Source of the DNA: Physcia stellaris
Taxonomy: Eukaryota > Ascomycota > Lecanoromycetes > Caliciales > Physciaceae
Length of the DNA stretch: 64,000 nt
Assembly (NCBI GenBank): GCA_018902385.1
Contig: JABSSW010000037.1
Span: 310,001 to 374,000, forward strand
Direction of reading: 5' to 3'
Below, piece after piece: positions 36,796 to 46,653 of this stretch; within the stretch, counting starts at the first letter, position 1, and each line of letters begins with the position of its first letter. A program made the translations under genes and the position numbers. The notes under the pieces were generated by a model that saw only the letters and a program-made list of their open reading frames with translations, made no database searches and was not told the DNA's origin.

Positions 36796-37136
36796 AGACC
36801 GGCAAAGTAACATGGTACCGTGGGAAGACTTGTGCTGAAGTGCACTCCCGATTATGAAGCATTTTGTGGGTGGAGGCCAAAGCGTGGGTGCTGTTACGAT
36901 GGAAACATCGGTTGACTGCATACTTGTGAGTCAAGACTTAGACCACTACTTATCCACTTTTAAAAGATCCCCAAAACAACTTTAATCGAGCTGCATTATC
37001 CCTCGAGCTTGACCTAGTTATCTTATACTTTAGTACTGTCATACTAGGTATTATCCCAGAGCCTGCTTAGAGAGTGGGCCAAAAGTATTGCATAGTGGGG
37101 CAAAACATCATGAAAATTGGCTAAGTCACCTGTTTG

Positions 37137-37205
37137 TGCCCCATGGGTATATCCTGACAAGACTTCCGATTACCCGACTTGGGACGAAATCAAGAGATGG
37201 TGTTT
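37137..37205 (+). mobile_element. MITE-like repeat, fragment
   Basis: Matches the internal part of copies 1 and 3: CCATGGGTATATCCTGAC, then CCGATTACCCGACTTGGGAC. The match fades after about 37205, so only the left half of an element seems present. Confidence 0.5.
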
Positions 37206-37262
37206 TCTTCACATTATCACAATTATTTCGAGGCTGCGGATCATGCAATAATTTGGCTCATT

Positions 37263-37462
37263 CTCCTTGTAAGTAATGCGATTTTTGAACATATACCCTG
37301 ACAGATCTGCGATTACCAGGCTTGAGACGGAATCAGAGGATGATGTTTAACTCATATCAAACTCATATGCTTGTGCCACGAACGGGTTCACGTCTTGTCA
37401 GATTGAGTATATTAATGGCAATGCATAGAGGGCAAACCCGCACCACACCAGACCATGTTGAT
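37263..37462 (+). mobile_element. MITE-like repeat, copy 2 (decayed ends)
   Basis: The core from about 37288 (CATATACCCTGACAGATCTG, CTTGAGACGGAATCAGAGGA) to 37456 (CGCACCACACCAGACCATG) parallels the other copies. Its right terminus has lost the GGGATA end and the left terminus is not clear, so limits are set by the 197-200 bp length of the intact copies. Confidence 0.6.
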
Positions 37463-38097
37463 TGGATTCGCTAATTCATGCTATTGGCCTAAGCTGGAGG
37501 ATGACTGGGGTTGCGCTGCCCCTCGTCAAGGTCTTGTTTGAAGTCTCATTTGGAGATACTCATCAGAACCAAGGAGATTAACGTACCGGATCAGGGTATC
37601 CTGACACCTCTCCCTGGGGTTCCCTCACATGTGTTGAAGGCCTATATATGGTGGGTTGTCGAGTCTGCTGACATTCACCAGAATCTATTCACAGCTTGCT
37701 TCATCAACACGAGTGAAGATCGGAAGAGCCTCGTCCCCCGCCTCCCTTGCTCCTCGTACTTCACTCATCCTCTCTTCGCTTCTTTCTTGTCTTCCCACAA
37801 ATTCTTTTCTGATACTCGTCAGCTTCCTGCTTGTATACATAATTTTGGTATCTACTTCTGGTATCTCTTTTCATTATCCCATTTGGATCACATTACACAT
37901 AAACCTACGCAACAAGCGTCGTTCTTTTCATAGCTGCTCTCATCTCGTCAAGGTTGCCCAAACTCGCCTTCACAATCCCTTTCATCACACAATCTTCGTT
38001 CACCGTAGCATCGCACTGGCTGCGTGCTTTACCTGAGAAAGTTCCATCTCACTATTGAGATCAATTGCATGAATACGAAAATTTATCTACACCAACC

Positions 38098-40074
38098 ATG
38101 GTTCCACCAAGTCTTGGGAATATGCCACCAGAAGTAAGTGGTCGCGAGGATGATCTTCTACCAAGTTATGTGGGAGGGGCTGACATCCGTGTTCCCTTTA
38201 GCTCACAGTCCTTGTGGCTTCTCATATCGACGAGCGCCAAGACATGTTCTCTTTGCTTCTGAGTTGCAAATCTGTCTATTGCGTTGTCGCCAGTCTGAAC
38301 TTGCGATGTTTGCCTTCACTTTTCAAACGCAAATTCGATCTGCCATTGGGGAAAGATCATAAGGCTATTGTGACCGAGCTCAAGCGTCGCGAGTCTGAAG
38401 TACGCTGGGGTGAAATCACTTTCTACCTTGGACGCCACGAAGATAGGGAACATCTCCTTCTTGCTCAAGAATTAATCATCCGTAAGCGAAAATCTGGCTT
38501 TAGAACGTTGCGCCTCGAGCTTCACATCCTAACTACGGTCCAGAGTCTTACGCTGGTTTACCCAAGCCAACGACAATAACAGTAGCGACTTCATCTGGGC
38601 AAACTCAGAGAAAAATTGTTCGACATGTTTCTCAAAATCTGAAGCAGCTGGAGCACCTCGTAAAGACGACCAACCTTATGGACTGTCATAAATACTGGTT
38701 TCCAACCGTTTCGTTTCACGGTCGTCCTAGCAAGCTTTTGCAGACGGTCTGGCTGTTGACCCTCTCATGGCAACTCGTCGAAGCTTCTTCGCGTCCACAA
38801 TCGTAATTTCTCAGCCTTTCGTTCGTCTCGTCAATATGCTAATTTTTCGAAAATTGACAGAGCCAGTGCCGCATACAACTTCGTCTACTCACAACGAGCT
38901 GTCTACAGCCACCCTGACACAAGACCCGGTAGCCTTTTCGATGATGGAAACTTCTATCAGCTCAACCTCAAACTTGCAGTCAACATTGTAACCTTTTTCA
39001 AATTCTATTTTACCGTACGCGGAGGATCTGCGATGTATAGTCTCTTTCAAAAGCTTAAGCCTCATCAGGTATGTCATCTTCAAGTGGTGTACACACAGAT
39101 CCACTCATGGAGTGAAGAGAGGAATCATTAACGGTATGACAGAAGCCTCAGGCTTGGCGGCACCAGATCCTGCAAGGTGCTCAGAAGCTAGGTAAATATT
39201 GGAAAGGCAGTTATGGTATGAATGGTCTTTCTAGAGGATTCTCAATTGACTTATTTTAGCATATTTGAGCGAAGGCCAGGTTGATCAGATCCGCACTGCT
39301 GGTGACTCGAGCCAAGTAATTGCAGACCAACTTGATGCGAACCATGGTTTTGCATCGCTTGAGCTGGAGTTTGACGGAAAGCACATACCTTGGCCCCAGG
39401 ATTACGAGGATGCTCTGGAGTCTGTCCCCCCGGCCCATTTGATTGAGCATCTTAAACACTTTTCTTCGGACTGGCTCCAGCCTGACAATTGCGGTGTTGA
39501 CTGGTCTAATGGTATCAGTGATTACTCGCTCGAGCAAAGCGCTCTGGGCGGCGAAATCGAAAAGCGCAAGGTGCTAGACTGGCGAAGACACAGCCGGAAG
39601 CTCCAAATCCGTCCCGAAGAATACGAAATGACTAAAAACGCTTTTTGCAACGATTGGAAGGAGCACGAACCATCTCTAATGTCCAGCACAGCACAAGTCA
39701 CGTGGCCCTCCTCGAGCTCGTCAGACGCCACAACGGGTACCACCCTTCGGAATGGAAAGAAGAAGACTCCACCATCCCCGTTGTTGCCGTCAGCGGAAGC
39801 TGGCGTTGATTATCACCAACTGTTAGGTCGTGGGATGGATGGTCCTCGCTTTTTCAATTGCGCAGGTAACGTGCACGCTGTGCCCCCTGTCGAGGAAGTA
39901 CCCGGCTGGCAACGCATCACTCTCATTAAGCGCTATGAGGATGAGACCGAATGGTGCTTCGAAGGCGTCGTCTTCCCTGGCAATATGATCATGGTTGGTA
40001 GATGGTGGCCCAAGAACGATTTCGCCAATAGACTCCAGGTTGGACCTTTCATCTACTGGAACATAGACCAATAA
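38098..40074 (+). CDS. F-box domain protein
   Basis: Likely substrate adaptor of an SCF ubiquitin ligase. Six exons (38098-38133, 38202-38481, 38544-38802, 38861-39068, 39143-39215, 39260-40074) all join in frame and give 556 residues. The N-terminal F-box reads MPPELTVLVASHIDERQDMFSL followed by LLSCK (about residues 9-40). The middle holds family blocks typical of a large ascomycete F-box group: SHPDTRPGSLFDDGNFYQLN, LAVNIVTFFKFYFTVRGGSA, QKLGKYWKGSYAYLSEGQ. The C-terminal domain has NVHAVPPVEEVPGWQRITLI and EGVVFPGNMIMVGRWWP. Introns 2 and 3 were placed from strong donors (GTAAGC, GTAATT) and branch sites and are needed because the frame changes twice. The target is unknown. It lies between repeat copies but is itself intact. 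Confidence 0.85.
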
Positions 40075-41681
40075 TTGGGGAATCCTACCCGTCCACTCGG
40101 ACCATTGCAATATATCCGATTGTTGCCCAATCTCGCCTATCCATATCATTTCTGGCTCGTTTTGCTGCTTACTGACGATCATGGGAACAATAGGATATCC
40201 ACGAACGACCTGTCATCTGCTGGAACACAAATGAATGACCGCTGCCTGGCTCATACAAACACATCATAGCCTAGATGTCGGCAAGTTGCTACGTCTGCAC
40301 CTCATGCAACCCGTCCGATCTTTATCATTTCCCCACATTTTACGGCATTTCTGTTGCGTGGGCTACTTACTTAGGGTCACTACCATATCTCGCCCATCTT
40401 GTCACGTTTTCTATTTTTGCTACATGCTACGGTCGTAATGATATTGGGGGACATGGATACTGCTTGTTGACATCGTTGCTTTTAGTATTTACAAAATAAA
40501 AGCAAAATGAAAGAAACCCACAGACCGTTGCAGAATCGCGTTCCAATGTTAAGTATGCTCCCAAGGGATGATTTGCACTCACATCCAATTTCGCGCGATT
40601 TGTTATCCCGTGGCCTGGTGTGGTGCGATACCACTTTTCATGCATCATTGTAACAAGACGCGTACCCGCCTTTGGCACAAAGAATACGGGTATGATATGA
40701 AGAAGATATCATCCTCTGATTCCGTCCCGAGTCGGGTAACCGTAGGTCTATCAGGGTATATCCTGAAGAAGTGCACAAGTTACTATCAGACCATGGGATA
40801 CCCATCAAGAGCCTCTGGCTGGTCACCCTATTTTTTATGTTATATGCTAGGAAGGTTCACAGGATAGCATCGTTCGGTGAGGATACCCATCATCAATATC
40901 AGACAGAACCGAGCCTCAGTCTCCCGTGATATTTTGATCGCTGAAAGCCTCGTAGACCCAACGTACCTGGAAGAAAGTCATGTGGTCATGCCCTTCGATG
41001 GTCGCTTGCTGCCATCATACCGATACCTCTCCACAGGCTCCGATATTGCGAGCCGCCGATGTTTAGCACAGAGGGAAGTCCGGATAGTAGGTGAGGGTGT
41101 CCATTCGCTGAGATAGTGCTTCAATCGTAACCCAACTCGTTGCCGCAGATACCCTTGAGATTAGGATGTATTTCGAGATTTCGACTACCCAGCATCACAT
41201 GGTACTCAGATGCGTTAATTATAGCTCTTTACGTTTCCATGCACTCCCTTCGGACAAAATTGAGTGCCGACAAAAGATGTATATCACTCGCCATGTCAAG
41301 GTTATCTGTCTTTCGGATTCAGAGCGCAAAATGATATCAATGGAGTTTCAGGCTTGACGTATTTCCCCAGTCGGGCTATCATCTGTTCATTCGGTTTTCG
41401 GTGGATAATTGTGATCATGCGGGATGAGATTCCTACTTGAATTTGCCAGGGGCGAGTGATGTTGAGTAACAAGCCCTTGGGTCGTACCCGAGGCGAGGAC
41501 GGCTCCGATGAAGGCTGTACTTAGCAAACTATGTATGGCAGTCACCAAAGAATAGATGAACCGAGAGATCTCTTTAAATTCACCGTCACTGATGATTGAG
41601 GGTTCAGGGATAATGGCGTCATGAAGAACAGACAGACAGACACATATGGGCTTCTACCACCATTCCATTGGCTTTAAAATA
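40075..41681. other. Intergenic region between convergent genes, with a MITE-like repeat
   Basis: About 1.6 kb between the F-box gene (+) and SEC13 (-). Contains repeat copy 3 at 40604-40800. Remaining sequence has only short ORFs without motifs. Confidence 0.5.
40604..40800 (-). mobile_element. MITE-like repeat, copy 3 (197 bp, complete, inverted)
   Basis: Opposite orientation to copy 1. Termini on the plus strand are TATCCCGTGGCCTGGT and, at the right, ATCAGACCATGGGATA, forming a near-perfect 16-bp inverted repeat. The interior (reverse strand) shows TTACCCGACTCGGGACGGAA, GGATGAT, TTGTGCCAAAGGCGGGTAC and GCGTCTTG, in the same order as copy 1. Confidence 0.72.
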
Positions 41682-42819
41682 TTACTCTTCGATCCATTTC
41701 ACACAGTCCCAGTTTCCTTTCAGATCCTCCTTCCAAAGGCTAACCTTGTTATCACCACCACTGACTGCCAACACGTTCCCGCTCAAACTCCAGCTCACTC
41801 TCCATACAACGGCGTCAAACTCAGGTAGAACTGTGCACTTCCACTCCCCGTCCGTCCTTGGCTCCTGCGTCCATATCCTGACGGTCTTGTCTTGTGATGC
41901 GCTGGCAATATACGATTTCGAGAGAATGGTGGGTGCCCATGCTACATCGCGCACCCAGTCCGTGTGCCCAGTAAGAGTATTCGTGATATCGTAACCTTGT
42001 GTTTGAGGATTGAATATCCAAATCTTGAGCACACAATCACTGCCCCCCGTGACAAATCGGCGCTGTGGCCCCTCTCCACCGGCGTCCCTACGTAGTAAGC
42101 TACCTGGAGCCACAGCTGGCGCCCAGCTCACTGCGTTGACGCCCATCCCGTGCGCTTGGAACATGGTTGTTGACCAATTACCTTCCCTAAATTCGAGGAC
42201 CGAGACCTGACCGTCCGACGAAGCGCATGCGAGGAGGCAGCCGAGTTCGTGCGGTGACCAGGAGATGAGGTTTACTGAGGCGGTGTGTTGTGTGAATGTC
42301 GAGATAAGCTGCCATTGGGAAGATTGTTCTCGCCATATCAAGACGCGGGAGTCGTAGGAGGACGAGGCGAGGATGGTACCGTATTTGGGGTGGGCCTGAC
42401 ATATGGGTTTAGTCATAGTCACGCCGGCAATACAAAACTAGCTGCGCGAGCTGAAGCATACCCACGAGACACACCAGACGGCGCCATCATGTCTAGGGGC
42501 TGTTAATGTAATTTCAACTGAATTTTTGAGAAGGTCACCTCTACCCTCGCAGCGTTTCGGTCAGTTTATGTGTTTCGCCTTCTACCTCGAATATCTTGAT
42601 CGTCTTGTCGGAGGAGCATGTTGCCAGTCTTCGTCCGTAGTAGTCTAATACAGCATCGTGCTGGTTCGATCTATATATGAGCTTCGGTACAGCGATACTG
42701 TCTTTGGGATAATGAGCACGAACGTACAATCATGTCATCGTGACCGGAATTAGTGATAACTTGCGCCTATGTGTTATTAGCTAAATTTGCATGCCCTAGG
42801 ATTACAATTGACTCACCAT
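41682..42819 (-). CDS. SEC13: Sec13, WD40 subunit of COPII coat and nuclear pore
   Basis: Beta-propeller protein shared by the outer COPII coat (with Sec31) and the nuclear pore Y-complex (with Nup145C type). Five exons on the minus strand: 42819-42817, 42766-42728, 42660-42545, 42492-42462, 42395-41682, giving 300 residues. The first coding exon is only the ATG, followed by a GTGAGT donor. The protein reads [20 protein letters not shown] and shows six WD blades, for example [72 protein letters not shown] and [14 protein letters not shown]. The length and the N-terminal signature match Sec13 rather than Seh1. Missing the ATG-only exon would remove the start from an automatic model. Confidence 0.95.
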
Positions 42820-43094
42820 TGTGAGGTTAGGGGTTTGGATTGACAAGGTAGTACCTACATTTGAGGACAGCAAGCTGCTCGAAACATTTCGTTCTAGGGC
42901 TGAACAGGGGGTGTTACTAGCGGCTTCTCGGGAATTATCTTAACCCCGAAAACCTCGGCTCATCAACAACCTACTCGAGCGACCTTCTGTGTCTCTCCGG
43001 AATCTCTCCCCTTTCCTCCCCTACTCTGTCACTCTTGAGGCTGTTAACATTCTTTTCCTCTTACCACGGATTCCAGCGTCACTGAGGGTTCATC

Positions 43095-44262
43095 ATGGCA
43101 GATGCGCTGTGTGGCCCGTCAAATCCGTTACAGACCTTCCAAAAGCAAACCTCTGGCGACCGAACACTACAACAGGATCGCTTTGCCTCAAATAGGCACT
43201 TTGAACAGGTAGGTCTCATTTCAGAAGATCAGCTAAGCCGGACAGCTAATGAGCCATAGGGTTTTCGATCCTCTCCTGGTCCAAGCGCAGGCATTGTCGA
43301 TGCGGAGTTCGAAGCATTTCAGGCGGGACATTCTCTCGCAGATGGCCTCCCCACCACCTACCTTTTGCCCTCGAGCCTGCGCTCTTGCGCTTCAACGGCC
43401 AAAGTTCAAGAGAAGATGTACCAAGCTGGGCAGCTGATTTCCAAGATCTGCACGTGGACCGAGCCCCAGCGTCGCCTATACCACAATCCCAATTTCGTCG
43501 AGAAGCACCGATACAGCATACCGTTCCTGGTGGTTGGCATCAAGAGTTCTTGCGTCAGCAAAATCAGACTGCACATAGCCAAACCGTACATCAACGGTTA
43601 AATGGAGGGAATACCAACCATGGCGTCTACAATAACGCCTTCAACGGGTTGCCCCAATCAGACGTGCCCTTCACAGTAGCTCAGCAAAGACAACCCGACA
43701 TCGACCAAGCAGAAATGGAACGAGCTTTCGAAGAAGTATCCTTCGAGCAAGCTGAACTAGTGAAACCATTGCCAGCTATCGATCTAGCCCATGACATGCG
43801 TCCAACGGAAGAGACTCGGATCGGATCTGATACTATATTAGAAGAAAGCGCGCAGGAGAATCAGAATCATAGCGACCAGGATAATGCGGACGAGCTTGCG
43901 AGAACAGCCGGTCAGCTTCTCGATAATCTAAAGCACGACCAAAGTCAGAAGTTCCAGAATAGCAGTTTCCTGTCGTTGATGCGCCAGATCAGAGATCGGG
44001 AAGTCCATGTTGAGGGGGACAAGCTGGTTGATGTCAGTCTTTCCTAACCACTCGACAGTGATAATCATCCACATTTCTGACGCTGCATTGATTTTCATGC
44101 GTGATGTCTTGTGTGTTCCGGTCATGACCTGCTAACCAAGAACAGACTCCCCAGCCTCTACATCCGGGCGGCCAACACTATCCGGCAGACGCAGCTCTTA
44201 AAGTTCGGTTTTCTGCAGAGGATGATTCTGAAGAAGGATTAAGTGCTATGAAGCTCGCTTGA
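43095..44262 (+). CDS. Peroxin Pex20-like PTS2 co-receptor, frame broken once
   Basis: Co-receptor that with Pex7 brings PTS2-signal proteins to the peroxisome. Exons 43095-43208, 43260-44032 and 44146-44262. The N terminus MADALCGPSNPLQTFQKQT carries the conserved cysteine (residue 6) used for export-linked ubiquitination, then DRTLQQDRF. Later come SWAADFQDLHV and GGWHQEFLRQQ, matching the WxxEF/Y Pex14-Pex5-type motifs, and the C-terminal QPLHPGGQHYPADAALKV. Exon 2 length is one base short of a whole number of codons. The frame of GFRSSPGPSAGIVDAEFEAF must shift by one base (between about 43320 and 43385) to reach the frame of LLRFNGQSSREDVPSW. A one-base deletion fits, a poor 80-nt intron (43296-43375) is the alternative. 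About 334 residues if continuous. Confidence 0.83.
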
Positions 44263-44712
44263 CCTTACTCAGGTATCAACGAAAGTTGAAGTCCCCGAGA
44301 TCTTTTCCCTTCCTTGCATAAGTCCCACATTTGCGTCTGTCTGGATAAATCTCCTTAAGTTTGATATTCTTGAACATATTGTAAAGATTCGACCCGTGCC
44401 TTATTAAACAAATAAATGAATCAGAAGGCCAGGGTGCTACGTCAGGAAGCCAATGATTGTAATCCACCGACCTCTACATGATTAATCTGGGCGTCGTTCG
44501 ATCTTACGCTTCCAAAATTCCATATCTTGGCGAGCTGGACCATTCGACCGGCCCGGTCAGAATCACTCCATCATCAACCACCAAGTTTTTTTCCCGATGC
44601 GGTAACATCAACAAAAGGTTGCAAGACTCGACCATGCCCTCGTCATTGCGGAGTCTCTGACTGTACAATCGAAACTTCGAGGGGTCTGGTTCGTGCAAGA
44701 GACTTCTCAATC
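44263..44712. other. Intergenic region
   Basis: The 3' UTR of PEX20 and promoter of the next F-box gene. The open frame of the next gene extends upstream to about 44527 with other ATGs, but without conserved content. No other feature. Confidence 0.45.
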
Positions 44713-46270
44713 ATGCCTGCAATACTAGAACTCGCTAACGAGACCCTCTTGCAAATTGTTGACAATGTCCACCCGGATGACATTGTCAATTTATCTCGGA
44801 GCTGTCAACTTTTGAAACGGCTGGCTCAGGATACACTTGCACAACATGTAGCCAGGCGGAAGATGTACGCTAAGATCACGTTGTACGGCTGCCATCGCCA
44901 TCAAGACAATCCTCATCCTATAAACCTGATCGCTGAGATCTGCAAAGACCCCAAGATCGCGTATTATCCGAGAAGGCTCAATATTGAGTGCTGTGAGCTC
45001 TTTGCGATGTCTGGTGGTGATGAGGCTTACAACGATGGTGAGGAATCGGACAACGAAGAGGAGGTAGAAGGGAAGAAGGGTGAGCTTGAAATGGTGCAGA
45101 ACATGGTAGATACTTTAGAGAGCAACATCGTCAGTCTCATGAGGGCAAGGATCTCCATCATATCCATTGTGAGGAGCTACCGCTAACTTAAGTCAGAACT
45201 ATCCGCTATATTTTCCGCCTCAAACAGGCAGAATTGAGTCTATCCTCAAAGGCATGCGGGAAGGCGTTCGGGGATACATGCTCGGACTCTTGCTGGTCTT
45301 CTTGCCTAATCTCGAAGAAGTATCACTAACACAGTACTCAACGGGCGCAGACGCCTTCCTGGAAGCCATTCACGAGGTGGCTTCGTCACATCCTGGCAAC
45401 ACTGAGCCTTGCTGCAGAGCACTAACAAAGCTCTCAAAGGTCTATCTTCGCAGTTCAGGCGAGGAAGAGGAGCACGACGAGCCTTGTGTTAGTATGGATT
45501 TCGATCTTTTCAGGAATTTCGCAGCATTACCTTCAGTAAAATCTTTCGTCGGAATCGACATGATCAATATGTGGTCGTTCGAGTGGGATTCGGATTTATG
45601 CGTGTCTGGACTGACCTCATTCGAGTTGCAGGAATCCGCTTTCGATAGTAATGGTCTCGATACATTGCTTAGTAGAATGCCAAGTCTCACGTCTTTTACT
45701 TACGGATCCGGGTCAGCATCCTATGGTTATGACGCGGACCTCGGGCTTGCCAGCCATGAATTGACCATGGTTATGCAACCATTACTCCGTCATTTGAGCA
45801 ACAGTCTGGAGACTTTGAACATCTCTGGAGGCTTTGCGATAGGGCATCCCATGTTCACGGCAGATGGTGAAAGCTCTCTTCGGGGGTTTCAAAATCTCAA
45901 GGAAGCTCGACTACATCTTGCACTTTTAGTGAAGGATGAGGACGCACACTACGACGAGCACAGCGACTGCAGTTGTGACTTGGAGGATTGTATGGGAAAG
46001 TGGAAGCACGATATTCCACGCTTAGTGAACATTCTCCCAGCATCTCTGGAACGCATTGTCATTGACGGCACTGTCTCTGTGGCAGACTTTGGATCCTTAC
46101 TTAGCGACTTTGCGGATCAGGCGGCCGAGCGCGTGCCGAAGCTCAAGAAGGTTATATTTCTACAAGCAGAGGTTGACCAGTCCGACGGTGCACGAATGGT
46201 AGCGAAGATATGGAGGGACGACCTAAAAGCTGTAGGCGTGACATTGGAGGTTCCGTGGCTGAAGGGATGA
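44713..46270 (+). CDS. F-box-like protein with leucine-rich-type C-terminal region
   Basis: Two exons (44713-45129, 45197-46270) give 496 residues. The N terminus MPAILELANETLLQIVDNVHPDDIVNLSRSCQLL is a degenerate F-box (about residues 4-45). An acidic low-complexity stretch (GEESDNEEEVEGKK) follows before the intron. The second exon shows irregular leucine-rich segments (LPNLEEVSLTQY, LTSFELQES, MPSLTSFTYGS, LKKVIFLQ), as in fungal F-box proteins that use LRR-like scaffolds. The intron was placed at a GTCAGT donor and an AAGTCAG acceptor with GCTAAC branch. It restores NYPLYFPPQTGRIESIL in frame. The target is unknown. ATGs further upstream in the same frame (44527) would add an unsupported extension. 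Confidence 0.7.
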
Positions 46271-46653
46271 ATCTAGAGCATCGGGCGTTGCTTCAGCACA
46301 TGGCGAAGAAGGAAGGATGGCTTTACGCTCGTGCTTCTTTCAAATGAAAATAATATCTAGCAAATGCGAGAAAAAGAAGATCATCAATTCAATACTCTAG
46401 CATCGCTTCAAAATTGACTTGTCCACTAGAACTGAGAGCAATGATAAAGCTGGCAGAAGCCTGCGGCTGCCCCCTAAATACTAGGTCTTGGCGACTTTGG
46501 GAGGCGTCCGGGGCCCGCTACCTTAGTTCTAAATCTCGCGCGATCCTCCACTCTGTTTGGGCCTCACTATCAACAACAGGAGCAACCGCCACTTACGAGC
46601 TAATTTGGAGCTTTGTCTGCCAATGAACTTGCAAACAATCTTTGAGACCATGA
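46271..46653. other. Intergenic region
   Basis: Promoter of the Whi2-like gene. Its start codon may lie in an unresolved upstream exon in this stretch. No repeat or RNA gene. Confidence 0.4.

Larger units (their letters stand above)
36588..38097. other. AT-rich intergenic region with repeat copies
   Basis: About 1.5 kb. Contains a decayed MITE-like copy (37263-37462), a fragment of the same family (37137-37205), a short 10-bp-period repeat near 36760-36795, and the paired motif AGTGGGCCAAAAG/AGTGGGGCAAAAC at about 37074 and 37096. The final 400 bases are pyrimidine-rich and look like the promoter and leader of the F-box gene. Confidence 0.5.

Noticed and set aside
37708-37721. The 13-mer AGATCGGAAGAGC, identical to the start of common Illumina adapters
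   Set aside because: The following bases (CTCGTCCC) do not match either adapter continuation and the flanking DNA is continuous pyrimidine-rich leader, so a chance match is more likely than adapter contamination.
36888-38097. Possible transposase remnant around the repeat copies
   Set aside because: No open frame with DDE-type, helix-turn-helix or reverse-transcriptase motifs was seen in any frame.
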